Source: Favolaschia claudopus (lineage: Eukaryota > Basidiomycota > Agaricomycetes > Agaricales > Mycenaceae). From it: a DNA stretch of 64,000 nucleotides. The DNA is taken from positions 248,001 through 312,000 of the forward strand of contig JAWWNJ010000024.1 in NCBI GenBank assembly GCA_037176885.1, written 5' to 3'. The position numbers and the translations under genes are program-made. The notes beneath the pieces were generated by a model. That model did not search any database. It saw only the letters and a program-made list of their open reading frames with translations, and had not been told where the DNA came from. Below, one piece after another: positions 46,198-57,472 of the stretch; position 1 is the first letter of the stretch; each line of letters opens with the position of its first letter.

Positions 46198-48880
46198 ATG
46201 AGCGCCATTCGCCGGCCGCAACGTTCTGCTGCTCGTTCCGCCGCCTCGCTCCCTTATGCACGTCCCAGACAGGCCCCCGCAAAGAAATCCGTGCGTTGTC
46301 CTCGTTCGTCGCGTTTCTGCGTGTTGATTCGAGTATTTTGTAGCCGTGGTCGATCGCGTCTGGTCTATTGAGTTTTTTCAATCCCCTGCGTCTTCGCTCC
46401 GCCTCTCCTTCCCCTCTCGATGTTGAGGACGATGACGGTGAGGAGGAGGATCAAAGCGGCAGCGCTATGACCGAAGACGAGAGTCCACCGGAGTCTCTCT
46501 CGCTTCGTGGACGTCAGGTACGCTTGGGTCTGCTTTGGCGCTTATTCCTCGTATAAATTGCGTGCTAGATGGCCCACAATCTTACTGTCCCCCGAATGGA
46601 ATCCCCGCCACCTCAAAATTTCCTCATTTCCGAGTCGGCTTCACCCGACAAGAATATCCAGACTGTTGTCAGTTTCCTTGAAGATCGTCGAGGCCAGACT
46701 ATTACTCCCCTCGAGGCTGAAGGCCTCATTTCGCTCTTGAACAAAAGCACTCCAGGTCGGTTTGCCACCTGTTGTCTGACTTGCCCGTGTTCTGATTTTC
46801 TTGAGCAGCTGAGAAGCCTGAGCCATTCCGTTTCTCGTCGAGCGTGCCGTCAACACCTACGCGTGGCAACTCACCTGCAAACGATATCTTCAACCTTGGC
46901 GCGTCTACATCCACCAATGGAACGACAGGCTCTCCGCGCAAGATAATGACCAAGAATCCGAATGGTCCTATGCGGTGGAATGGGGCCGGCTCAGCCCGTC
47001 CCACCAAGAATCGCTACGCTTCGCCCTCCTTCGGGGCATCTCCTCGAGCCACGTCTCCGCGTATGGTGTTCCAAGAGTCTCCTACCAAGCCTTCTTCGGA
47101 CGTTTCGCCAAAGCGTCGTCGGCTAGAGACGCCCGTTGCCGCCACACCTCCGCCTGTGCCACGCTCCAGTGCTCCGGGACCTTCTCCAACACGTGTCGCC
47201 GCGTCCCAAAGCTTACCCTTTCCGCACAGCAGCACACCAGCTTCATCTCCCGTTGCCGGTCAATCGATCACACCAGTCACTCCCAACACCTTGCTGAAGA
47301 AGACGATGCCCGTCCATCCTTCGCCTTTACGACAAGCATGGGGTGGATCGCCCGCGTCCTCTATCTCTTCTGGCCACTCGTCCCCAGCACAGGGCACGCC
47401 AACCAAGGCAGCGACGCTACTTACCGCTCTCATTCGTGACGCCGAGGCGGAGGCCCCGAAGCGCAGCTTGGACGTCCGCAACCCATACCAAAGTGCGAGC
47501 CCCGTCAGCACCCGGGTGACGAACACGCACCCCCCAGAGGGCGCGACTCGTAAGCGTACACGTGTAAACGGACGAGCCCCGTCTGCGAAGGATCTGCAGA
47601 AGGAAAAGAATGCGAAGGAGAAGGAGGAGCGGGAGAAGAAAGCAAAAGAAACCGTTGTCCCTCCCCAAGCCATAATCGAGGCCAATCTTCCCAAGGGGAG
47701 CAGGCGCTCGCGACCACCTGCACACTTCAGTTCTAGTGTGGGTCAGCCAAGTTTAGCCCCGCCCTCCAAACCCGCACCCCGTCGCAGCCCACGCCTGGAT
47801 CCCAAAAGCGTTGAGCTAGAGGAAGATGAGGAGAAGGATGAGGAGGAACGGGAAGCTGGTGCTCCAGCTACCAAACGCGCTCGACTGCAGAACGGGACAC
47901 CTTCGATGGTAAATGGCATCGGTTCGCCAAAGGATGTACCAACTCTCAATGGAAACACGAATGCATCGGCTCCGGCAGCTTCCTCCACGTCGTTTGCGTT
48001 CCCAACTTCAATCTTCAGTAATGGGATCAGCGGAAGCACCTCTGGGAGCCCACCGGCTTCATCTCCGTCAAGCAGCGCCAGCACTAACGGTGTCGGCCTC
48101 AACGGCGGCGCATTTGGCTTCCAAAGCGGTCCAAAGCCGCTGGCCACAGCCCCAAAGGTGCAATCCAAACTTCGTTACTCGTTCCAGCCTCCCCCGACCC
48201 CTCCTCCCGTTGCCGACAAGCCTGCGGAGAAAAAGGTTTTGTTCCCCATGGACCCACCCCCCGTTCCGCCTTCCAAGGCCTCGTTCCCCTCAATCAGTGC
48301 GCCATCAACCAGTGCCGCCTCCTCATCGTCGGCTTCTGCTAAGTTAGACGCTATCAAGGCCGCTGTCGCCGCTCTCCCAATATCCGCGCTACCTGTATAC
48401 ACCTTCGACGATGTCACCAATATCCCAAGCACTAGCTCGTTGGACCCCGCGGATCTCAAAGCCCGCGAATATGCGCGGAAACTAGATCCCAGCATGTTGC
48501 CGACGTTCGATTTCTCTGCCTCATTCCTCCCATCGGTCAAGGGGAAGGAGAAGGAAACGGCTCCAGTGCAGGGATTCAACTGGACCGCGGCAGGGGCCAA
48601 GCCACCCAATCCGTCGTCGAGCTCGGGGGCTTGGACATGCGGGATGTGCATGCTGCAGAACGGCCCGGACGCGCTGGAGAAGTGCACGGTGTGTGAGGCA
48701 AAGCGCCCTGACGCGCCGAAATCTGTGGCCCCCGTTGTCGCAGGCTTCAATTGGGCGGCGGCAGGTGCGAAGCCACCGGCGCCGGGGGGTGCGGCGGGGT
48801 CGTGGACTTGTGGGATGTGTATGCTGCTCAATGGGCCGGAGGTGAAAGACAAGTGCGGTGTGTGTGAGGCACCGCGTTAG
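46198..48880 (+). CDS. Nuclear basket nucleoporin with two RanBP2-type zinc fingers
   Basis: Likely a nuclear-pore basket protein, in the style of Nup153/Nup1. Exon 1 is basic (MSAIRRPQRSAARSAASLPY). Exon 2 begins PWSIASGLLSFFNPLRLRSA, an amphipathic membrane-binding type helix, then an acidic block. Next come NKSTP/AEKPEPFRFSSSVPST and a Ser/Pro/Thr-rich middle with short motifs such as KNRYASPSFGASP and many basic PP patches; FxFG-like units include TSFAFPTSIF and GGAFGFQSG. The C-terminus has two near-identical units, each with FNW(T/A)AAGAKPP followed by W-T-C-G-M-C-M-L-x(8 to 10)-C-x2-C, that is WTCGMCMLQNGP and WTCGMCMLLNGP, RanBP2 zinc fingers that bind Ran. Three introns; about 820 residues. 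The specific orthologue name is uncertain. Confidence 0.78.
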
Positions 48881-49368
48881 TGGCGGTTTTCAATAGGTTT
48901 GTGCGGCATCAAGTCGCATAAAGAGTTTCTTTTTGCATGCATATACGGTCTCCGGTTTCTTTGTTTCATTGTATTTCTTTGTGCATCGTCCCCAACATCA
49001 ATCCAATCCAATCCCACACATTCAAATCTTAATCTCACAATCCCATCCCATACTCATCGTTGCTTGTTGTTTGCAATCGCTGTACACTATCGTAGCTGGC
49101 ATGTAACTTAGTTGCTGCCGTTGGGAATAGAACTCAGAAGACGGGGGTGCTTGTTCCAAATTTTCGTGTCTTGAAACCAAGTTGGAGTTCACACAAAGGG
49201 CTTTGGATAGAGAGCATGTCATATTTCGTTAGACCTAAACATGTAGCGACAAAAGCTTTCAACCCCAGCTCCCAGTCCGAACCGTCCACAGAACGGCCGT
49301 TGGTGTAGCGTGCGCAGCGTGCAAGGGTCTCCGGATTTCGTCCTCCGTTCATACTGTGGGACATACCA
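48881..49368. other. Convergent intergenic region
   Basis: Lies between the stops of the nucleoporin (plus) and uL1 (minus). It is T-rich after 48900 with ATTTCTTTG-type runs that could hold poly(A) signals for the plus gene. No coding sequence is recognised. Confidence 0.4.
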
Positions 49369-50290
49369 TTAGAAGAGCCGGACGGGCTTGCCCATGGTGG
49401 TCTTGATGTGCAAGCTCTTGACGTTCTGCCAGTTCTTCTTGAGGAGGGAGACGAGGAAGTTGATCGCTAGAAAGAGAATGCGTTAGTTGCGAAGAGAGAA
49501 CGATTGGAGAATTGCGTAGCGTACAGAGCATGACGTTGCCGAGTACAGCGTCCTCGGTCATCTGGACGTGGCCGACAGCAACACCGAGACACAGAACCTG
49601 AAAGGTGTTATTTTGGTGGGGCACAATAGATAGCTAGGAGGGGCTGACCTTCTTGAGCTGGAACTTGATGGTGGAGCGCACTTCAGTGATCTTGTTGGTG
49701 AGGTCCTCAGCGTGAGAGATGGGTGTAGGGAATTTGCCGGCTGTTAGAGGGAGTTAGGAAGGGGAAATAGTTAATGGAAAGTGGACACTAACCTTTGGAG
49801 AGACCGGGGCCAAGGAGACGAGGAATCTGCTTGATGAGCGCCTCGGAGGCCAGGAAGGCGTCGTATTTTTTGGCGAGCTTCTTAACGAGCTTCTTGTTCT
49901 TGTTGAGTCTGTGCTGATAATGTTAGGAAGATATGAGTCGATTGATTCGGGACGCGTCGCACTTTTTGAGATCGTCGACGCTCATGTATTCGAGCGAGAT
50001 CTGCTTAGCACGATCGATGTCGGCCGCATCGGCGAGAATGCAGATGGACATGCGAGGGCGAGGGACATTGGGAAGTCTGAATATGAGTTATTATCCCATT
50101 TACAACAAAGAAAAATCTAAACATACTTGACGGTTCCCGAGAAACGCTTGTCGCGCTGAGGGTCGTAGTTCTTGAGACCGATCTGGAGTTCAATGGTCTC
50201 AACGAAGTTGCGTTTCTTCTCGCCGGTGGCATCAGCCAAGAGGCCCTTAATGGACCCGCGCACGCTTGACACTGAAAGCTTTGAGCTCAT
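49369..50290 (-). CDS. RPL1: 60S ribosomal protein uL1 (RPL10a/RPL1)
   Basis: Large-subunit L1-stalk protein. Exon 1 starts [20 protein letters not shown] and reads [20 protein letters not shown] and KRFSGTVK. Later exons give [139 protein letters not shown] and end VRLF. This is a full-length uL1. Five or six introns, one of them right before the last coding third. It is the second ribosomal gene in the window with an opposite ribosomal neighbour (eL22, 121 bases between start codons). Confidence 0.94.
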
Positions 50291-50411
50291 GGTGGTCGGA
50301 GGTAAAGTTTTGCTTTGCCAAATTCGGACGTGAGAGTCCTGAACAGTGTGACTGCTCAGTTTACAGCATGTCACGCGATCGTCACTCACTAACCTTTTCC
50401 TTCCAGCTACG
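50291..50411. promoter_or_regulatory. Shared promoter of divergent uL1 and eL22 genes
   Basis: The interval of 121 bases holds the leaders and promoters of two opposite ribosomal protein genes. A CACGCGATCGTCACTCACT segment (about 50372-50390) is the most regular part. No factor can be named. Confidence 0.55.
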
Positions 50412-50932
50412 ATGGTCCGTCCTAATGCTTTGCTGAGTTCCCTTCTCAGTAGGCTTATTTCCTCCCTCTCAGCCCAAGGCCGCCCCCTCCAAGACCGTCT
50501 CCAAGCACAAGTTTGTCATTGACTACTCAAAACCTGCGGCCGACGGCATCTTCGATGGCGCAGACTTTGAAAAATTCCTACACGACCGTATCAAGGTTGA
50601 GGGCAAGGCTGGCCAGCTCGGCGATAGCGTAAAAATTGTCCGCGACAGTCAGTTCGCCCCCTCCCTACCTTTCGCTCGCATTACTTACCTGTTTGCAGAC
50701 GCCGGCTCAAAATTGACCGTCACAACTTCGATTCACTTCTCAAAGCGCTACCTCAAGTACCTCACGAAGAAGTTCCTCAAAAAGCAGTCAATCCGCGACT
50801 GGGTTCGTGTCGTTGCTCCGTCCAAGGACGTTTACCAGCTTCGCTACAATGCCGTGTAAGTTCTGAAACTCGTTGACTGGTTTATATTCCTGAGCTTTTT
50901 CTAGTCACAACGAAGAGGAGGAGGAAGAATAG
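50412..50932 (+). CDS. RPL22: 60S ribosomal protein eL22 (RPL22)
   Basis: Large-subunit ribosomal protein. Exon 1 appears to be the ATG alone (50412-50414), followed by an intron with GTCCGT donor and CTCTCAG acceptor. The body then reads [105 protein letters not shown], and after a last intron ends HNEEEEEE, the acidic tail typical of eL22. About 125 residues, full length. The isolated ATG exon is the best reading because no other ATG in frame precedes PKAAPSK; the same arrangement occurs in eS17 in this window. Confidence 0.92.
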
Positions 50933-51384
50933 ACGACACCTTCCTTGCCTGGTTTTGGGTTGCGTATTTAGTGTGTATGTTCATGCCCAATTATGATGCA
51001 TGTCGCTGGAGTCGTTGTTTGCCCGTTCGAGGTGTTGCCGCCGCCCTCCACCTTTGCACGATGTGTGCCGTATGTCTTACTCGAGGGCGAGCAAGGCGGG
51101 CAACTCGTTCTGACCCTGCTGCTGATACCTGCTGTCGATCTATCACTTTCTGCACTGTCTTAATGTCTGCAACGTTGAGGAGATGCCAGAACGAATTTGT
51201 TGAATTGTGTCTACCTATTCTGAATATTCATTCGCACCGCTGCATGTGTGTTGGGTCGGACGCAACAGTTATGAAGGTAAAAGGAAAAGAAAAGAAAAAT
51301 CGACGCGGTCACCTGATCGTAACCGCTTCCCAACCTCCCACAACACACTCGACCGCACTGTCGGTGGCATCGACCACAAGCACT

Positions 51385-52911
51385 CCCTGTTCATCTCGTA
51401 TCCCGACCGTCTATATCTCATTTCCAGAATCTCAACAGCTTTGCCGTTACACTGCCAATTCAGAGCTTCAAGAATCTCCGCGTTTTCAAAGTTGGTTTAC
51501 TTTGGGCGGGTGCTACTGTTCCTCGTGTTTTTTTTTCAGCATGTCACATCCCATCCTCATTCTTTCGAGACCTTGCGTGCCGTTTGTCATAGGCTATAGC
51601 CTTACCCAGACACAAATGGAAACTATGAGGACTCGTTTGTGCACTCCCCAAGAGTGTCGCAGACTGCCCAAGCATCCGCAGGTTGCGTTGAATGATTATC
51701 TGACCGAGCAGGGGAAGGAAGAGGCTATCATTTTGCACAAAGGCCCCGACGGAGAACTCCTGTATTTTTGGGCGAAGGGCCTTCTCCCCTCGTTCAGCGG
51801 CGAATGTCCCAAAATCCAAGTGCCACCCTTAAATTTAGCCAAATATCCGGAGTTTGAAGGTCTGGGCGATGTGACACCAGGATGCATTGAATGGCCAGTT
51901 TATTTTGACAGTACGTTTCATCACTCGTAGCATAAGCACGAATTGAGCAAACGTTTACAGTTCCTGACTGGTTTTATCCACGTTTAACCAAGTTCGCAAA
52001 GTAACAGCAAGCGAAGCTGAGAGAAAAACAAAAGCGGCTTGCAAATGCACAACCGGCATCTAATCCAGCGTTACTTGTGCGTATTGTTTCCAATGATTCG
52101 AAACCGCATTTTGACGATGAAGCAGCAGGTACCATCGTGTCCTCCCAAGCCCTCAGCACGTCCGACGATGCACGCGCTACCTGTTCATTTCATACCCCGA
52201 CCGTCTATATCCCATCTCCGAAATCTTTATAGCTCTGCCGCCAAAATGACAATTCAGGGCTCCCTGTTTTTACGCGGGTCACATCCCATCATCATTCTTT
52301 CGAGACTTTGCGTGCCGTTTGTCATAGGCTATAGCCTCACCCAGACACAAATGGAAACTATGAGGGCTCGTTTGTGCACTCCCGAAGAGTGTCTCAAATT
52401 CCCCAAGCATCCGCAGGTTGCGTTGAATGATTATCTGACCGAGAAGGGGAAGCAAGAGCCTATTATTTTGCACAAGAGCCCCGACGGAGAAACCCTGTAT
52501 TTATGGACGAAGGGCATCCTCCCCTCGTTCAGCGGCGAACGTCCCAAATTCCAAGTGCCACCCTTGGATTTAGCCAAATATCCGGAGTTCGAAGGTCTGG
52601 GCGACGTGAAACCAGACTGCATTGAATGGCCAGTTTATTTCGACAGTACGTTCCACCGCTCGTAGCATAATCACGAATTGAGCAAACATTCCCACTGTAC
52701 AGTTCCTGACTGGTTTTATCCGCGTTTAACCAAGTACGCAAAGCACTGGCAGGCGAGGCTGAGAGAGAAACAGAAGCGGCTTGCAAATGCACAACCTGCG
52801 TCTAACCCAGCGTTACTTGTGCGTATTGTTTCTAACAAGCCGAACTCGCATTCTGACCATGAAGCAGCAGGTACCACCGTGTCCTCCCAAGCCCCCTGCA
52901 CGTCCGACGAT
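51385..52911 (+). repeat. Tandem segmental duplication, two adjacent units
   Basis: Unit 1 is about 51385-52178 and unit 2 about 52179-52911. Both start with CTGTTCATx(T/C)CxTAxCCCGACC and CGTCTATATCxCAT, run through an almost identical coding exon, an intron and a second exon, and end in CACGTCCGACGATG. The units are directly adjacent, same orientation. They differ by scattered substitutions and by insertions in the upstream part. Confidence 0.75.
51541..52004 (+). pseudogene. First tandem copy of an unrecognised small gene, cut by a stop codon
   Basis: Exon 1 starts at MSHPILILSRPCVPFVIGYS and reads LTQTQMETMRTRLCTPQECR, HPQVALNDYLTEQGKEEAII, LPSFSGECPKIQVPPLNLAK and CIEWPVYFD. A 50 nt intron (51911-51960) follows. 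Exon 2 reads PDWFYPRLTKFAK and then hits TAA at 52002-52004, at the place where copy 2 has a CAC codon (KYAKHW). After the stop the frame remains open and still matches copy 2 (REKQKRLANAQPASNPALL), so the lesion is recent. The position matching the ATG of copy 2 reads CTG here. It may still make a shortened protein. Confidence 0.6.
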
Positions 52912-52950
52912 GGACACAGTTCCCTAACTTCCCATTCCCAGAGCACCTAA
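52246..52950 (+). CDS. Unrecognised small protein, second (intact) tandem copy
   Basis: Two exons. Exon 1 (52246-52645) reads MTIQGSLFLRGSHPIIILSR, LCVPFVIGYSLTQTQMETMR, ARLCTPEECLKFPKHPQVAL, YLTEKGKQEPIILHKSPDGE, LYLWTKGILPSFSGERPKFQ and DLAKYPEFEGLGDVKPDCIE with WPVYFD at its end. A 57 nt intron follows and exon 2 (52703-52950) reads PDWFYPRLTKYAKHWQARLR, then a Lys/Arg coiled-coil start and a Ser/Thr-rich, likely disordered tail ending TSHSQST. No signal peptide or membrane helix, and no known domain, was recognised. About 215 residues. The ATG at 52246 is the first in frame after a stretch with weak coding character. Confidence 0.62.
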
Positions 52951-53120
52951 ACACAGCTTCAATATTACTAGCATCTATGGAATATATATGTACTTCTCAT
53001 TGTATTATGTATATTCAAATCATCGCATCGTTCAGCTTCATCGTTCCTAAGAGCACAGTGGCGTGGCAAAGCAATGCATTGACAAGTATACATTGAATAA
53101 TTATAGTGCAGCTAGTGAAT

Positions 53121-56100
53121 CTACAATCCCTCGAAAAACGAAAGATCCTGTGCGGACAACCCACCCGATGACTTGCCCGACGCAGTCGTTGTCATCGATG
53201 GCGGCAATGGCACAGGGCCCGGCCGCTTCGCCGTCAACATTGGTGGCGGCATACCATTTTGCGGAGAAGGCAGCGGCATCACCGGGGTTTGCAACGGCGT
53301 GGAAAACGTGCGCATCGGCGTACCACCGGGCGGAGGTGGGAACCGCGCCAAGGGCGTCGACGAAGCCGCCATCTTTGTCGGGGGTGGCGAGGGGACAGGA
53401 GGAGTGAACGCCCGCAGACCGCTACCCGGCGGAGGCGCGAGCTTCGGCGCTGATGTCTGTGGAGGCGGAGGAAGTACGGGAGGCGACAGTGAACGTAGTG
53501 ACGGCGTCGAGCTGGGTGGTAACGAGAACGACGCCTTCAAGGGTTGAGCGTTCTGCATAAACGAGGCCTGCTGCGATTGCATCCTCGACGACGAGCCGGC
53601 ATTGAAGCCGAAGGGATCCGACGCATCCGGCGGCGGGGCGATCGCTTCGGGAAGCGGCGATTCAGGCGCGGGCCAGCGCACACCGGAGCTCGCAGCAGCA
53701 TTCTCGACGAGGCTGGTCGCCCGCTGGTGATTCGCTGCGCGTTGTTTCTGCTGCAGCGATGAGCGCGTGACGGCAAGCGGAGTATCATCGCCGTCCTGGT
53801 TTGCATCGCTGCCGCTGCCGAAGGACAGCGGGGCGGGAGGTTGCATGCGCGGGGACTTGGCGATGGGGCGTGGAGGCGACGGCGTGCGCAGCATGGTCGC
53901 ATCTTGCGGCGCAGCCTGCATGAAGTCGTCGAAATCGTCGAATAGGTTGGCCGGGACGGACGAAGAGGAGGTGGATGAGAAGAGGCCGCGGTCGGACGAC
54001 GTGGAGGATGAAAAAGAGGGGGCGTAAAGGGAGTTGGAAGACGTTGCTGGAGTGACTCGGGAGGGTACATGCGCGTGAAAGTCGGAAAAGTCGTCGTCAT
54101 CATCGTCGAACAAATTTGCTTTTTTCGCTGGAGGTCTCGATCCGGGTGGTGGCGCCAACGTCGGGGTGACACTGGGTGATTGTGTAGGCGGAGGCGCAAA
54201 AGTGAAGGACGCATCTAGCTTTGGAATGACCGAGGGAGGTTTGGTTGGTCCAGAGGACATGATCGCAGTCACCCTCCGCGGAGGAGGGAGCGTACCCCGA
54301 GAGGTCGTCGCGGCCCTCGTATTCAACACCTGCCGTGCTGGAGGTCGAGTAGTCCCATGCACAGGCTCCGAGTCACTCCTCGCAACCCCACCACCACCAC
54401 CCTTCTCCTCATCATCAAAGCCCCACGCAGAAAAATCCACATCCGAATCGACAGCCGGCATGCTGGGCGGCGGCGCTGCGGGCGCTGGCGCAGAGCTAGT
54501 GTGTACAATTTGGGGGGAAAAAGGTTTACCGAGCGGCGCAGGACTAAATAATTTCGAAGTTGTCGGAGGCGGCGTAAAGTTCCCGAAAAACGCCAGTTCA
54601 TCTGAATCAACAGAAGGCCGCCGGGCATCTTGGCCGTTGTTGTTCTGCATTGGCATTGGCAACGAGCCAGCAGCGGGTATCACGGGGCCGCGCGGGGCTT
54701 GGGCTTGGGGAGGAGGCGCTAATTTCGCAGGCAGCGGGACGGGGTCGTCGAGCAATGCGCCGCTCATGGAAAAGTCCGACGTCGATGCCGGGTGCCCAGA
54801 GCTCGGCCCATCGGCGGCGAGGCTGTCGATGTCGGAGAGGAACTCGAAATCGCCGTCGGAAAGCGCGAGACTCTGCCTACCGCCTGCAGCCGGAGCCTTG
54901 CGGCCGAAGCGTCCGAGGAAACGCGACACGGCGGAAGGCGCGGATACGGGAGTGACTGGGTCCGCCTCTGCGACATGTACAGAGGTCGTTGGTGACATGA
55001 TGGGAGGTGCTGGAGGAGGAGGGGGTGCACTTCCGCTTCCGCTGCTCGACGACACGGTGGGGCTTGCTGCCATAGATGGAGCGGCGGACGTCGCGGACGA
55101 AGTCGTAGTCGTCGGGGACTTGGTGGTGATCGATGAGGTCGGGGACTTAATGCTGCTGTCCAAGCTCGCGCGCGGAGAAGCGACAGACGCAGGCGACGCA
55201 GAACGAGGCGTCTCTGGGCCAGAAACCGCGGGCGGTGCTGCTGTTCGACGACCAAAAAATGAGAGCAGCCCGCCGTGCCCGGATTTCTTTTTGTCTGCGA
55301 CAGGACCATCTTCTTTGTTCGTTTCCACAATGCGCCATCCAGGTGGCAGTAAATCCGGCTCTCCCACTTTCTCGGGTCGACTTTTCAGGGACGCTTCCCA
55401 GGCGGTTGAGCCTTTCGTCGCGCTGTAGTGGCTGAGTGGACTGAAACGCACAAACGAGGCGCTTCGCGAGAGGCGGAGGGCTTCGGTGGTTTGTTTCGCG
55501 GTGAGTGACTTTTGGAACGGAAGGGGTGGAGGGAGGGTGAGGTCCGTGGGGATCAGACGCGCTATAGTAGGGTTTCTACGAATCAACTCAGTTTGAATTC
55601 CTAGATGAATGATAGTATTACGAACAAAGAGTCAATTCCATTCAGACCCTTATATCTGCTTGCTCGATAGTCGTCCGGATCCAAATTCGGTGTCGACTGG
55701 GGCGGGTAGAGGTCGTTGGCGAGTTCCGTAAATTGTAGGAGGATCGACGCAAGTAGCTCAGGCGGCTGTTGCAACCATGAGATATGCATGTTATAGTTAA
55801 AGGAAGGAAGGAGTAGATAGATGCGTACGACATGCTTGTCCTGCAAAGCCTTTTGCTGTTTCGCGGCCTCCCATTCATCTACAGCAGCGAGAGAGGTCAC
55901 GTCTGACTGGTCTTCAGCGTCGTCTGAAGACCCCCACGCGGCACCCCAGCCAGCGTCTGCAGGGTCGACTCCAGAGGCAGCAGCATGAGAGGACACCCAT
56001 GGGGCTTCCGTCGTTGTTGTCTCTTCGTCTAGGCCAGTTTCGAAGGTTCCAAAAGCGTCGGGACTTCCGGGCGGAGAGTGCGGAGGTATTCCTGGTGATA

Positions 56101-56551
56101 ATACTGGCGGAATCTCGAATGGGGCGTCGATGGGAGATTCTGGCGCGGAGTCAAAGACGGATTCGGGCGAGGGTGCTTCGCGTTCCAGGTCAGGTGAGGA
56201 TTCAGGTTCAGGTACATGTTCTTCCTCGCTAGGCTCGTCGTCGTCGTCGGCGTCGGAATGGGCCTCTTCCGTTTCCGTCTCGAGTGGAAGCGAAGTCGTT
56301 GACTTTCCCAGTGGAATATCGTCGTAGGGAGACTGCCATGAGGGGAGCTTGTCAATTACAGGCGACCGCGCTGCGCCCCAGAGAGAATTAGAGTTGTTGT
56401 TGTCTGCCCAAGATGGGGGTTCCCAGGTGGGGATTGTTATGTCTTCTTCATCGTCGTTGCCGGATTGCGCGGTGGGGAAGGGGCGGGGTGGGGGGAGGGT
56501 GGATGAGGGTGCTGTGGGCTCGCCCCAAGCGTTGGCCCACGGGTCGTCCAT
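53121..56551 (-). CDS. Large disordered protein with acidic-aromatic (adaptor-type) motifs
   Basis: About 1,100 residues, three exons. Exon 1 starts MDDPWANAWGEPTAPSST and is acidic and Trp-rich with repeats of the kind DAGWGAAWGSSDDAED and VDEWEAAKQQKALQDKH. After a short intron comes a compact, conserved-looking part: PPELLASILLQFTELANDLY, DPDDYRASRYKG, then IARLIPTDLTLPPPLPFQKS, RLSRSASFVRFSPLSHYS and STAWEASLKSRPEKVGEPDL. The rest is Pro/Ser-rich with acidic D-x-F/D-F motifs (DDDDDFSDFHAHV, DDFDDFMQAA, DVDFSAWGFDDEE) and the end LSAQDLSFFEGL. Such D-F/acidic-W motifs are typical of clathrin-adaptor partners (aftiphilin-type), so a vesicle-traffic role is inferred, not shown. I do not recognise a named domain. 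Confidence 0.68.
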
Positions 56552-57472
56552 CGCAGAGCATGAAAGATGAAAGTAGAAAGCAAGCCTCGGTTATTGACTG
56601 ATCAATTCGGCGTGATCGTTTGCATTCTTGCTCCTTACCCTCATCTGTGTAGGGGCTCGCTTTAGCTAACTCCTGGTTCCTATTTACTGTGCTCTACAAC
56701 GGCGAGGCTCCATAACCTGCGCAGTTTTCGTACCTACCACGCGGGAAATCTAAATACGCCTGGACATCTAAACAGCTCGAATGCGTCGAATGCCTTTTCG
56801 TGCGAACCGACGCGACGACTTCCCGGCTTGCTGTCTGTCAACTGTGGAGCTAGTAACGTTGACGGTGAACTCAGATTGGGGAGAACTGTGCTATTTGAGG
56901 TGCAGGAATGAATAGGCAAGTTATCAACTCTTGTACTTGCTTTAGCACGAACGAGACGAGCCATTTTTGCTGGTCTCGGACGGACTCTCAATGCTTTGAC
57001 ACTACTCTACAACTGCATTTGCAAGGCTGGACGGCAGTCTGTTTTGGAGGGTCGTAGCATTGGAACTTCGCATCCCCTTGGAATTCGAGTCTTTTCAGCC
57101 ATGCTGATCGGACTGGGTGAAAACAAAAGCGTAGTTTTTTTCTGAGACATGTACAGTGATTCAGTCTCAACTCGATCCAAGTGAGAACTGCCTCGTCGCG
57201 TGCGCTGTGCGACAGTCGACCATCAAGGAACACAGCGAGATTGAGGGGTGCGCATTCTAGAGCTAGATCCAGGGGTAACCTTGCGTAGGTAGTAGGCACG
57301 TCGACCATGTTACTAGTGCTATTCCCTTGAGAACGACTAGAGTATGAGCGAAACGAGTATAGCTCATGAATAGATTTTGTGGTGAGGTTGAGTGCAGAAC
57401 TGCGCGCGGCTGTCAGTGGCTGTGCTGTTGGTGCAAACTCTCTCTGTCATCTACTCTCGCGGCGAACCTCTT
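56552..57472. other. Intergenic; weak small-gene candidate on the minus strand
   Basis: This 920-base gap separates two divergent gene starts (the gene ending at 56551 and Ste50 at 57473). An open frame at 56988-57308 (minus) begins MVDVPTTYARLPLDLALECA and may be an exon, but no splice partner or homology was recognised. The frame at 56734-56991 is likewise unsupported. Both promoters must lie in this region. Confidence 0.3.

Noticed and set aside
50971..51540. Upstream extension of the first tandem gene in the same frame
   Set aside because: The sequence has no coding character and is not shared with copy 2 as protein; homology of the coding part starts near 51541.
54166..55428. 420-codon plus-strand frame rich in Gly and Ala
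   Set aside because: It is a shadow of the Pro/Ser-rich protein on the minus strand.
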